From contig CM043950.1 of the NCBI GenBank assembly GCA_014529385.2, forward strand, positions 65,180,935 to 65,244,934: DNA of 64,000 nt, read 5' to 3'. Within the stretch, counting starts at the first letter, position 1. Every line of letters starts with the position of its first letter. This stretch comes from Adiantum capillus-veneris (Eukaryota > Streptophyta > Polypodiopsida > Polypodiales > Pteridaceae). A program made the translations under genes and the position numbers. Under the pieces are notes generated by a model that worked only from the letters and a program-made list of their open reading frames with translations, searched no databases and was not told the DNA's origin. Positions 21,708 to 33,393 of the stretch are shown here, piece by piece.

Positions 21708-24700
21708 ATGGTTTTATGTACCGGTTATAAAACCTCTGTCCGGGACAAGGTTTTTGGTCCACCTATTCATCCATCCACCCGTAAGAAGAGTACCCTATTC
21801 TGGGAGGAAATAAAAAAGGAGAAGGCAGTCAACTGCTGGGCCATCCAGGAACACCACTTAGATGCCCATAGCAAGAGAAAGCAGGTGCTAGGAAAGAAAC
21901 TAGTATCTATGGAGAAGGAAGTAACGGTTTCAGTGGCGTCCTCAGCATTGTGGACAGATAATTAGAGCTGAAGGTGGTTCTAAACCACCCATCTGGCAGA
22001 ATCTTGGGGATTAGAATCAGATGGAAAGGGCATCCCTTCACCATTGTGAATGTGTACGGCCCTTGTAATGCAAAAGAGAGAACTAAACTATGGATGAATC
22101 TTAGAGATACTCCTATTGAAGGTGAGTGGTTGTTGGTTGGCGACTTCAATATGGTAGAAAAGAGCAGGGATAGAACAGGATCCTCTAGTATACTGGCTGG
22201 CTCAAAAAGGTCTAAATGGAAAAGTTTGTTTTGAAAAGTGGGTGGTGATCGACTTATGGGAAGTCGGCCCATGGAACAGCACGCCTGGTTTCATCTACAG
22301 ACGCCTGGTTTCACCTACACAAGCCTACAGTATGCCGGCACTGCCTCCAAACTGGACAGATGCTATTGCTCACACCAAGCTGACTGGATACCATTGTTGA
22401 TGGAGATGAAGGTAGTCCCAACAAAAAGCCTTTCGGATCACATACCTTTGCACATACATTTTAAGAAGAATACAAGGGAGGAGCAGACCCCAAGAGGTGG
22501 AAAAAAATTATTAGTGATAGGGGCACACCTATTCAAAGACCCTCCATTCAAGAATCTAACCAAGAAAGAAATGGGTAAGCTCAAAAAAGATGTCGACCTC
22601 AGCAAACACAATGCATGGGACCTCTTTGATCGGAGCATCCAGAAAGCGATCAAAACCTCGGGCCCCCGAATCAAGAAAGTTAGGGAGGAACACCTTTTGC
22701 ATCTTACAGTGGAGGTACATTTGCTTACCTCCAAAATAGCCAATGGGCTTGCTACTGAGGATGAGCACAAACGATGGCTTGAAGCCAAATCTAACCTTGC
22801 TAATGAGCAGTTAGAAGATATCAGAAAGGCAAGGCTTCTCTCTAGGGAGACTTTCCTGCAACCTGAAGCCTCTAATCAAGCTCAGTTTTTTAGGGCTTTA
22901 AAAATCAAGAAGAGTCGGGGCCACGTCCGCTCGCTATATGATGAGAAAGGGACAGCAATTCATAACCAGGATGAGATGGTGGGTCTGATGTTGAGCTATC
23001 TTAGTCAAATCATTGGACGGCCAGAGATCCAGTCCCAAGAAGTGGAAGAAGCCAGAGGGACCTTACTTCAGAGTGTCAAGAAGAAGATTCCCCACTTAGA
23101 AGATAATAGCTTGGAAAGGGCGTTTTTCGAAGACGAATGTTCATTAGCATTGCAAGCCCTTGGCAAGGAAAAATCCCCTAGTTGGGATGGGATGACGATA
23201 GAATTCTATAGAGAATTTTGGGATGATCTCAATGTCCCAATCACAAGGTTGGCCAATAAAGACATTGTGGAAGGTTCGTTGGAGATAAGTGTTAAGAGAG
23301 GGCTTATCAAACCCATCCCAAAACAGATCTGTTGTTCTCAAGTGAAACATTGGCACCCTATAACCATGATGTCGGTGGCCTACAAAATTATTGTTAAAGC
23401 AGTAGCCCTCAGACAGCCCTCAGACTAGCCCCCTTACTCACCAAGGTTATCTCTCCCCATCAACATGGGTTCATCAAAGGAAGGTCCATTTACGATAACA
23501 TCTTGGCAGCAATGGTGGGCATCGAATACGCAACTGTCACAAAGCAAAAGTGCATTCTACTGCAGTTGGACCTGGATAAGGCTTATGACATAATAACATT
23601 GGCATATATAGAAGCCGTCATGGAAGCTCTGGGCTTTGGGCCTCACCTATGTCGTCTGGCGCGTGTACTGGGGGATGGAAGCCAGTCAAAGCTTCTATTC
23701 AACGATAGAATTGTGGGCTCTTTTGAGGTAAAAAGGTCTATTGTGCCCCTTGCTTTTCGCCATAGGATCACATCCGTTAATCACGACGCTCGAAGCTAGT
23801 GCAAAACGAGGGGAGTTACAAGGCCTGGCCTTACTAGGAAATAGCCAACTCCTAGCAAAACTTTTTGCAGATGATTCTCTCCTCTTTCTGAAGGCGTGGC
23901 CCCAAGTCATCAGGAAAGCTTTGGAGATTGTAAAAATATTCTCAGTTGCTTCGGGGTCCCAGTGTAATATAGAGAAGTCAAGGCTGATCTCCCTATCGGA
24001 AAATGACTCATTTGACCCTTTTGACTGGTCGGGAGATATTGTCACAAAAGGGAATATCTTCAGACATCTGGGAGCCCCCTTGGGGCTGGACATAACTCAC
24101 AAGCAAAGATTTGAGTGGGTGCTTGAAAAAATTAAAGCAAAAATGAGTAGGTGGGAGTATGCTCTTCTCCCATTCCCAAGTCAGATAAAAGTGATAAATG
24201 CCTTTATGATTCCTTATATTGCCTTCACTAGCCCGCTTCTCAAGATGGTTAAGTGTCACTGGAAAGAGTTCTTAAAACCAGTAAAAAGGTTTCTGTGGAA
24301 AAACAACACGAAATCCTCCAGGCCATGGCAATGGGCCTGATGGGAATCAGTTGCTCGGCCGGTAAATCAAGGAGGCCTCGGAATTCTCGACCCTGTGGCC
24401 CATGCGGAAGCTTGTTGCACCAAATTTGCTGTTTCCTTGGCTAAACAGGATCAAGTTTGGGTTGTAATGATCAAAGTTATGATAGAAGCAGCTAAACTTG
24501 GCTCGAAAGGTGGAAAGTGGAGAGGAGTGGAGTTTCATGACAAACTGTTAGCCCCAACGTGGTCTACCCTAAGACTGGGGGGCAGCTCAAGAGAATTGGT
24601 AAGAAAATGCAATAGAGCAGCAGGAGTCTTAAAGTGGGGGGAAGAAAACAGATACTTCAAGAACTCCATTTTGCATTGGTCTCCCTGGCTTTCCAAAGTT

Positions 24701-25800
24701 GTGGATGTGCCTCAAATTCCCTATTGGATAGAGACAACCAAGAAGCTGAATAATAAGGGTCTGAATCGACTTGGGCACTTCTGGGACAATAACAACAAGA
24801 GTTGGAAAACCATTGACCTTCTGGTTACCCAGTACTAACTTAATAGCTTGGAGGTCTTGCTTGTCCACAAAGTGATGAAAGAGCTTGACAATATAGTGAT
24901 GCCAATTTGTGATTCGGAGTTTGAATGGAATGCCTAGAAATGGCCCAGAAGGAGTCTCTTATGGAAACCCCATCCTAAAGACATTTATCATACATTGATG
25001 CATAAGAAGGATTGGTCTAGTCCCCTTAAGAAGATTGGCCGGAGGAAAGGTGGGAGCAAGTAATGGAGAAAATCTGGAAGCCAAAGGTTCCACAACACAT
25101 GAAGGTATTTCTATGGAAGGTAACGTGGGATGCTCTTCCGACGGGGGTGAAGATTCAGAAGAGAGGGATTGGGTCAGATCGATGCTTGGGGTGTAGGTTG
25201 GCTAATGAAGATCTGGCCCACCTATTCATGGATTGCCCAACTATCAAAGGCCTTGCAGGGAAAATATGCAAGTGGGTCCAAAGAACAAGGAAAATTGGTT
25301 TTTTCAAGAGTGATCTTTTCCTTGGAGGGAAGAATGCAAGTAGTCCTACCCTCCTAATCAGCACTCAAATCGTCAGGTACTTCTTCTTGCATAATGTATG
25401 GCAAACAAGGAACCACCGTGTGTTTGAAGGAGGTTTTGAGGTGGCAAGCTTTGCAGAAATTATACAAGAAAGCAAAGTGCTAATATGGACACTCGGCGCA
25501 AGAAACACTCGGAGGATTGGTCTAGGACTACTTGTGCCTTGTTGTTAGCAGATGGCATGCCTAGGATGGGGGAAAATCTTGGCCATCGGTAATTAAAAGA
25601 TCTCAGAAGACCATGATAATGGACCTTGTGTATCAAGGATAAGGGGGCAGGTTGGTAGGGGTGGCTACCCTAATAGCTGATGTAATTATGGTCCTTGGAT
25701 GACATCATGGCTCAACATGAGCATGACAAGACCTTGTAATTTTTTGGGTTGATCAATATAATTCACTCACAATTGTGAGTTTTGCTATTAAAAAAAAGAA
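21708..25800 (+). pseudogene. L1-type LINE, near full length, broken
   Basis: The ORF2 order is preserved through many frame breaks. An APE endonuclease comes first (CWAIQEHHLDAHSK, then FTIVNVYGPC and LLVGDFNMVEKSRDR; its C-terminal part KSLSDHIPLHIHF near 22,420). The reverse transcriptase follows: ALGKEKSPSWDGMTIEFYREF, LIKPIPK, LQLDLDKAYDII, CPLLFAIGSHPL, and the catalytic KLFADDSLLFL near 23,860. A zf-RVT-type C-terminus is at 25,063-25,300 (VPQHMKVFLWKV, then C-x2-C and H-x4-C). Stops or frame changes occur near 21,965, 22,234, 23,428, 23,730, 24,340 and 24,838. The 3' end has a short A-rich tail (25,790-25,800). ORF1 is not found upstream, so the 5' end is probably truncated near 21,700. 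Confidence 0.85.
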
Positions 25801-26469
25801 GTTGGGTTATAGAACACTTTTACTATTCAATAAGGGGAAAGTTCATGTGCAACAATGACATTCTAATTTGAACAAGGAAAAAAAAGCGCGCGCGCACACA
25901 CACACACACACTTCCATTTTCAGTCAAAAGGTGCTTACATTTATTTATATAATGAGAGCTTCATCTCTCATTTGGAGAGAGTTCAAAGAGTGCTCAGAGA
26001 AGCATGAAGCTTTGCCGCAACTCTCGTGTGCATTCTCTCACAAAATTGGTAGAGATTAGGGAGGTTTAGAGAGTGTTGCATTCATGCTAATGACATATTA
26101 ATTACAAAATTAATTACTCAATTGGAAATTGTAGTAGAAAGTAGACACAAAATGATGACCTAGATTGATTGAAAATGAGTACAAAGAGGCTCACTATATA
26201 GAGCTAGGTTAAGAATCTCCTATGGAATCATGGATTGCATCATACTTAAGATCTACCCAAATCCACTAGATAACTTGTGGGCACTCTTTTAGGCCCTTTT
26301 ATGCACCCTTTTACTAAGTCTAAGTGACTCCACACCATTTAGAAATGCTCCACATGGGTACTTATAAACTTAAGGTACCCTTTTCATATGCTAGCACATG
26401 ATTCCACCTAGGCATCAAGTATATTGGGGATGGTACACACCAAAACATAGACTAAAGCTCACAAACTCT
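25801..26469 (-). repeat. probable LTR remnant of copia element
   Basis: On the minus strand, a CCCCAAGGGGAGTA polypurine-like tract at about 26,472-26,486 is followed by TGCTAGAGTTTGTGAGC, a plausible 3' LTR start. The far edge is not defined; a short (CA)n lies at about 25,895-25,911. No open frame of interest. Confidence 0.4.
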
Positions 26470-26649
26470 AGCAATACTCCCCTTGGGGTTTAAACTATGA
26501 TAAGTGACGATGAAAAAACACACTCCAATCCAAGAGCAAAAGAACATCCCCAATCCAAGAGACAAAAGCATACCTCTAATCCAAGGGACACTGCACATCT
26601 CTAATCTAACAAATGATTTGCAAGACACCTCTCGCCAAACAATGTATGC

Positions 26650-27400
26650 AAGACCGAGACCATGCTACTCCAAGCAATCTCCAACAAGATACATTGAAAG
26701 AGGTAAGGTGGCTCTATGTCCCTCTTTGCCGCACTTGAAACATGCTTTGTTATTAGAAGTAATTGCTAATGCACCTCCTCTTGAAATTGAATCTCTCCTT
26801 TGCTTCTTCTTTGTAGAATGTAGGAAATTAGTGGCATCATGTGTATTGGGGGTTGGGTCCTTTTCAATGATGGTGACAATTTGGTCATAACTAGATGGCA
26901 AAGCACCCAATTGGAACAATCGTTTCCTCTTCAGGCTCATCACACTTCACATAGGTGTATTGGGGGTTGGGTCTTTCTCAATGATGGTGACAATTTGGTC
27001 ATAACTAGATGGCAAAGCACCCAATTGGACAATAATCTTTTCCTCTTCAGGCTCATCACACTTCACATAGGTGAGTTGTGTGATCATACTCTTGAGGCAA
27101 TTGATAAGACTTTCTATGTCTTCGTTGGGCTCCATTTTCAATTTGAAGAGATCGGCTTACCCTACTCTTTTTCCTCATAGCCCCAAAATTCTTTTCTAAA
27201 CCATCCATGCACAAAATCAAGTTTCACATTCATCTATAAAGTGTGCATAGTTGTCGTGCAATGATGTGATAATAATCACATCATCACAAAATCAAGTTTC
27301 ACATTCATCTATAAAGTGTGCATAGTTGTCGTGCAATGATGTGATGATAATCCCTAGAGCTTGCTCATCCTCTGCTTGATTTTGTGCACTCATGGCTTAT
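26650..27400 (-). pseudogene. copia-type gag remnant
   Basis: Read from about 27,395 downward: MSAQNQAEDEQALGIIITSL, HDNYAHFIDECET, then MEPNEDIESLINCLKSM, IVQLGALPSSYDQIVTIIEK and a zinc knuckle start CFKCGKEGHRAT. This is the UBN2-type gag of Ty1/copia elements. Two tandem duplications break it: about 75 bp (27,220-27,350) and about 118 bp (26,835-27,067, which repeats the LPSSYDQIV block). The knuckle leads straight toward the polypurine tract, so protease, integrase and RT are absent. Confidence 0.6.
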
Positions 27401-27703
27401 GTTTGTATTTGCTGAAAGAGGGATCGCTAATGGTTGGTTTTACTATGCTCCATAATCCCTTCTTCATTAGGTAACCTTTAAACTTATTTTTCCATGTGTG
27501 AAACCTATTACCAGTAAATCTCTTAATACCCTTCTCTCCCATGGCTACAAAGGGTCATAAGGAGACTCTCCTTTCATTAATGTTTTTGCTCTTCACAATA
27601 GCACAACAAAAATTAAATTGTCCCCAAAGATGCATATGAAAGCATACATTGCAACTTATTTTTGTTGTGTTATGGATGATTATTTTTAAGCTTTTAACCA
27701 TTT

Positions 27704-27740
<37 letters not shown>

Positions 27741-28644
27741 TGATCGAACGGGCACCCACCTGGCTGAACACGTAGCCGGACACCACATTTGAAGTTTATT
27801 ATTTTGCCGAGCTAGTGTAGTGATACTCTATGCAAATCCTGATTCTAGAGTAGCAGGTCAATTCCCCGAGTTGTAATTCTATCATGACAATTGTAAAGGT
27901 CCGTGTGAGTTGGCCACTGGCCATTTAGAATGCCCTAGATATAAATATCAATAACCTTAATGTGAAAGGGGGCTTATCATTAGAGAAGAAGAAAGAGCTT
28001 TGTTGTACGTACGCTCAAGCTACAAAGCTGCTCCAACTTGTAATCAAATTTTCTAACGATGGATAATCCATTTTCAATTCCAAAACTTGCATTGTGTTCC
28101 TCTCTCTTTGCTCTTTCATTCAAGTGTAAGCATTGTCAGTTTTGTTGTGGTTCGTGTCTACATGTCTGTGAGTCTTAATTGTAGATTTGAGTGCTTAAAT
28201 CATTGTTTTTAGTCGTTTTGATCGTAGGAGAGTGTTCCTAGACCATAGGGTGACCTTTCTGGACTGATCTGTTGTAGTTTTCAAGACCTTTTTCATGAAG
28301 GATCGTGATTTTGGTACCTTGTTGGATTGCGACCAAACTTGGTAGGATAGGGCCGTTAGGTGTCCTAGACCTCCTCCTAAAATTTCATTGCATTTTGAGT
28401 TCGCTCGATTGCCGAAATGGCATGATGACCTAGAGCTGAGAGAAAGAACATAGACATATTTCCTCGATCATTGAGTGTTGGTTTGCTTGTAGAGTTTTCA
28501 TGTTTGCTTTTTAAGGCTCACTTCTTGAGATTGACAATCTCAAAGAGTCTCCGTGCCCCATCCGAGTCACTTCCTTGAGTATTGACATTATGTTAGTGCC
28601 AAATCCCTATGCTATAGACGTCCCTCATGGCGACCCGCTAACTT
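27401..28644. other. likely LTR/leader of a second gypsy-type element
   Basis: No coding region recognised. A (GA)n tract lies at 27,706-27,737. The right part directly precedes a tRNA-Asp-type primer site, so some of this stretch should be an LTR, but its left edge is not visible without the partner. Confidence 0.35.
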
Positions 28645-28662
28645 TGGCGCCATTGTCGGGGA
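28645..28662 (+). other. primer binding site, tRNA-Asp type
   Basis: TGGCGCCATTGTCGGGGA differs by two bases from the TGGCGCCGTTGCCGGGGA site that I know from Athila/Tat-lineage gypsy elements. It marks a different lineage from the initiator-Met-primed elements in this window. Confidence 0.6.
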
Positions 28663-28979
28663 TATGATCCTTAGATGGTGAGTGACCTACTGCGTATTTA
28701 AAGCGTTCCTTCTCTAAGATTTGTATCTCCATTCCATTTACACTTTAGGAGTGAAATAGCTAGACACAGGGTTTAGTGCTTGATCAAGTCTAGAAGTCGA
28801 GGACTTGCTATATCTATTCTTGAGAAGTAAAGAGGGTTGTGAGTGAGAGCCAAAAGCATTTCATTCTTTGATTTTCTCTATGCTTTCAGATTGTTGTTTC
28901 GTTTTTTGTTTTGACTTTATTTTGTACCATTCATTTTGTTTTTGTTTCATGTTTCATTTCAGTACTTAGGAGTAGGATA

Positions 28980-29290
28980 AGTAGAAACTACCACCATCAA
29001 ATTTGGGCTAAAAGATTGAGGAAAAAAGGGTGAAAACTATATTTTGGTCGAAATGACCATAACTCTGAAATTTTGAAAATTTGATGGTAGAGACTTCAAA
29101 AATGATCCAAATTCAAAAATTTGTGGATCAAGGGCATTAGAAGACTATCTAGAAGCAATCTGGAAAGTTTGGCTAAATTCTGTGGAGGAACATGGATCGC
29201 GATCCATGTACCCCAGAGACCATTTTTGGTGAAAAGCGATCAGTGATGCTTCCAGGAACCATCAAGCCTTATTCTAGAACGAATGTGGTA
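28980..29290. repeat. single monomer of the palindrome-centred repeat
   Basis: Contains ACATGGATCGCGATCCATGT at 29,190-29,209, the 20-bp palindrome that recurs every 275 bp or so at 35.8-37.5 kb. It lies downstream of the tRNA-Asp primer site, suggesting the repeat belongs to the leader or LTR-proximal region of that element and was separated from the main array by later insertions. Confidence 0.6.
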
Positions 29291-29639
29291 ATACGTTTGG
29301 TTTAAGTGCTTGTATAGACTTTTCCTCGGTAATAAAGTTTACAAATTTTATTGCTCTACCCAAAATAGGGAGAGAGAATTCACTGGCTAGTTTGGTTGCT
29401 TTATTTTCTAGGTGGCTGCCCACTCATTAAGTGGGTGGCCGACATATTTCAAAATTGGTCTGAACCTGCCCAAAAACTCAATAAAACCTTATAAGTTAAA
29501 AACCATGCTTTTCACAACACTTCCCAAGCGTCCCTGGATGCAGCCACACGCACATAGATTCCTCACATGAAAGCATCTCCTCTTCTCAAAACTTGTTAAA
29601 ATATTCCGCTTTTTAAGAAAAGCTTCTTAGAACCCATCT

Positions 29640-31865
29640 TTATTCTTGTGCTTGCGTCTTTACACGTATTCCTCTTTCCAGTTCGGGTTTCCTACTAGAC
29701 CAACGAGATATTCCCTTTCCAATTTCGGGATAGGATACTAATTCCTGCGCGGTCATCCACTGATCATCTAAAGTAGAATAATTCTTAAACTTCACCAAAT
29801 ACTTCCGTGTAATCTTCTCGAACTTAAGTGGCCACTCCTGATGATGAATGATCTGCTCCGGTTGGAGTATTTCTTTTGTTTCCTCAACCTTTGGAGGTTC
29901 CTGAGCAATAGGCTGACTTGGAGGCGGTCCCACATATGGCCGGAGTAAACTAACATGGAAAGCATTGTGGATCTTCCAATTAGATGGTAAGTCTAATCGG
30001 AACGTCACATCGTTCACTTGGTCAATTATCGTAAACGGCCCATAATAACGATTGGAAAGATTTACCACTTTTCCTTTATGAGTCTCTTGTTTCTTTAGTC
30101 TTGCCTTCTCAAACTTGAGTAAAACTAATTGACCGACTGTTAAGTCCAGATTCCTTCTATTCTTGTCTGCAACTTTCTTATGTTTTTCCTGAGAGCGCAA
30201 AATTGCTCTCTTAACTTGCCCGTAGACCGTGTCCAAATCTCGGACAAACTCATCTGCTACGAAAATCTTATCCTTAGTGACAAGGATTGGTGGAAGCAAA
30301 GGCTTACCATAGAGAATCTCAAAAGGTGCTTTCCCCCGTAGATGAATGCACGGTATTGTTATACGCGTACTCAACAAGGGGCAGATACTTCTCCTAGTCA
30401 GACTGTCTTTCTGACACATAAGATTCCAACATATGCAATAATGTGGAATAAGCGATCTCACTCTGCCCATCCGTTTGAGAATGATATGCTGAAGAAAAAT
30501 TCAACTTTGTGCCAAGGTTATCAAACAAGGCATGCCAAATGCATGTCATGAGAGGATCTTGATCACTTATAATAGACTTGGGCAGCCCATGCTGATTAAA
30601 GATCTGTGCCAGAAAAATTCTAGCCATATGGTATGCTTTAATTGTTTTCTTGACCGGAATAAAGTGAGCTTGCTTGCTAAATCTGTTCATAATGGTCCAG
30701 ATCGTATCATTTCTAGTTTGAGTCTTTGCGATATCCATAATAAAATCCATGGCAATACTCTCCCGGGGTTGATCAGGCACATGTAAAGGTTGGAGTAACC
30801 TAGGCGTCTTATGCCGTTCATACTTTACTTTTTGGCAAAGCATTCCCTGACATATTGATCAATGTATGCTTTAAGGCTTGGCCAACTGAAATATCTTTCC
30901 AATGCTAAGGTCATAGGGAGAATACCTCGATGACCCACATATGGTGAAGCATGTGCTTCATGATTTTCTTTCTCAATGGTTCTACCATGCAAATTGCTTG
31001 GTGGTGATAGAGGTAACCATCCGGAATAGAATAGGGATATTCATCCTCTCCGTTCAGTAACTTATTCCAAGTGGAGGAGAAGTCTGGGTCATTTGGATAC
31101 AACTCTGGAAGTGATTCCAATTCTTGGTGATACACGGAAGTAACTGCTTTCACCCTAGGCAGTCTAAACAATGCGTTTGCAGCCACATTCTTACTCCCAA
31201 CCGTATGGAGGATCTAGAAGTGAAACATGGACAAAAAATTGGCCCATCTCATTTGCTTCTCAGATAATTTTTGTTGCGTAAGAAAATACCGCAAACTCTG
31301 GTGATCTATTTTGATCACAAAATCCTCTCCTAGAAGATAATGCTTCCAGGTAGACAAGGCGTGAATTACAGCCATAAGTTCTTTCTCATAGATCGAGGCA
31401 TGCAATTCTAAATCCTTAAGTTGTCTACTTTCATAAGCCATTGCATGGGCTTCTTGGTTAAACACTACACCGATGCAATCACCTGAAGCATTGTAGTGAA
31501 CCTCAAATGGTTTCCTTAAGTCTGACACTATCAAAATAGGTCCATGGCTTAATAGGTACTTTAACCTACCAAAGGCACCTTGTTTTCTTGATCCCCGCCT
31601 GAAAAAGATCTTTTTCCTTGTTAGGTCATGAAGTGGTCCTGCTACTTGAGCAAAGCCTCGGATAAATCTTTGTGGGATCCATTTTCACTTGGTTGTGTGA
31701 GACTAAATGGCCGAGATAGTGTATCTCAATGAGGAAGAACTCACTCTTCTTTGCATTCACATGCAAATCATGATTTTGCAATTCCTAAAACACTATATCT
31801 AAGGGCTTCCGATGTTTTTCCTCAGTCTTTGAAAAGACTATTATGTCATCAAAGAACACTCCTGT
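29640..31865 (-). pseudogene. gypsy pol fragment (RT end to chromodomain), minus strand
   Basis: Read leftward: RT catalytic block GVFFDDIIVFSK near 31,850, RNase H (YEKELMAVIHAL, KIDHQSLRYFL) at 31,214-31,534, HHCC region, integrase core with AMDFIMDI, SDQDPLM and HSQTDGQSE (30,394-30,843), then the C-terminal domain (RYYGPFTII, HNAFHVSLLRPY) and a chromodomain-like end (EKITRKYLVKFKNYSTLDDQW) finishing at 29,640. Stops and frame changes at about 31,214, 30,911 and 30,394 kill it. It is related to, but clearly distinct from, the 10.5-19.3 kb element. Its RNase H to integrase part is the inverted partner of 31,873-33,000. Confidence 0.88.
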
Positions 31866-31872
31866 GAAAGCT

Positions 31873-33018
31873 CGGTTCACTGCGATGCTTCAGGTGATTG
31901 CATCGGTGCAGTGCTTAGCCAAGAAGCCCATACACTGGCGTATGAAAGTAGTAGATGAATTAAGGATGCACAATTGCATGCCTCAATCTACAAGAAGGAA
32001 ATTATGGTTGTGATCCACGCCTTGTCTACCTGGAAGCATTATCTTCTAGGAGCGGATTTTGTGATCAAAACCGATCACTAGAGTTTGCGGTATTTTCTTA
32101 CGCAACAAAAATTATCTGAGAAGCAAATGAGATGGGCCAACTTTTTGTCCATGTTTCACTTCTAGATGCTCCATATGGCTAGGAGTAAGAATGTGGCTAC
32201 AGAGCATTGTCTAGATGGACTAGGGTGAACGTAGTTACTTCCGGGTATCACTAAGAATTAAAATCACTTCCAGAGTTGTATCCGAATGACCCAGACTTCT
32301 CCTCCACTTGGAATAAGTTCAGAATGGAGGGGATGAATATCCCTATTCTATTCATAATGGTACCTCTATCACCACCAAGCAATTTGCGTGCAGAACCATT
32401 GAGAAAGAAAACCATGGAAGAAGCATATGCTTCACCATATGTAGGTCATTGGGGAATTCTCCCTGCAACCTTAGCGTTGGAAAGATATATCTTTTGGCCA
32501 AGCCTTAAAGCAGACATTGATCAATATATCAGGGAATGCTTGGTTTGCCAAAAAGTAAAGTATGATCAGCATAAGACGCCTTGGTTACTCCAACCTTTAC
32601 CTTGGCTGATCAACCTTGGGAGAGTATTGCCATGGATTTTATTATGGATCTCCCAAAGACTCAAACTGGAAATAATGCGATCTGGACCATCGTGGATAGA
32701 TTTAGCAAGCAAGCTCACTTTATTCCTGTCAAGAAAACAATCAAAGCAGACCATAGTATTGGATATGCTCAAATCTTTGTGTCAGAAAGACAGTCTGACT
32801 GGAAGAAGTATTTGCCCCTTGTTGAGTACGCGTATAACAATCCCGTACATTCGTCTACGGGGAAAGCACCTTTTGAGATTCTCTATGGTAAGCCTTTGCT
32901 TCCATCGATCCTTGTCACTAAGGATAAGATTTTTGTAGCAGACAAGTTTGTCCGGGATTTGGACACGGCCTACGGGCAAGGAGAAGAAGTCTATACAAGC
33001 ACTTCCAGGAATCATCAA
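31873..33018 (+). pseudogene. gypsy pol fragment (RNase H-integrase), plus strand
   Basis: Starts abruptly in RNase H (ASGDCIGAVLSQEAH) next to the end of the minus-strand copy and runs through LSTWKHYLLGADFVIK, YFLTQQKLSEKQMRWANF, the HHCC finger (ECLVCQKVKYDQHKT) and the integrase core (SIAMDFIMDLPKTQ, then KAPFEILYGKP). A deletion removes the middle of the integrase, so the segment jumps from AHFIPVKKTIKAD to VSERQSDWKKYLPLVEYAYNN. TAG at 32079-32081 stands where the minus-strand copy has CAG. Ends near 33,018 by joining LTR-like DNA. Confidence 0.85.
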
Positions 33019-33322
33019 GTCTTATTCTAGAACAAATGTGGTAATACGCAAAAAGGATTGAGAGCTTGTCTCTCGGATTTCCCTTATGGGAAGGAATGAC
33101 CATCGAGTCTGAGAATTAGAACGGAGGGGTTTTCTCCGGTTCTTATGCTTGTAAAAAAAGATTCTCCCTAATAAAGGATTCTCTTTAAGGGGGGGGGGGG
33201 GGGGGGACTAGCCCATGTTCTGGTCCCAAATACTATGTCAAAATTCTCCCTCAACTCCATTTTGTTGAAAGATTATTTATTTTCATCTTGTTGATTATTC
33301 TAGTGCACTCCCGTTTGTGACA
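33019..33322 (+). repeat. LTR segment between integrase and gag pieces
   Basis: About 45 bases at its left edge resemble 29,254-29,300 (TTATTCTAGAACRAATGTGG). It contains an 18-base poly-G run (33,189-33,206) and ends TTTGTGACA just before a primer site. The order integrase, LTR, primer site, gag is that of two element copies sharing one LTR. Confidence 0.5.
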
Positions 33323-33323
33323 G

Positions 33324-33335
33324 TGGTATCAAAGC
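33324..33335 (+). other. primer binding site (initiator Met tRNA type)
   Basis: TGGTATCAAAGC follows the LTR end and matches the initiator-Met type apart from one or two bases. Confidence 0.65.
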
Positions 33336-33393
33336 TCGAATTCCTCTCTTTCTCTGCAAAGGAGGACGATTCTGGGAAGGAACGGGAAGAACC

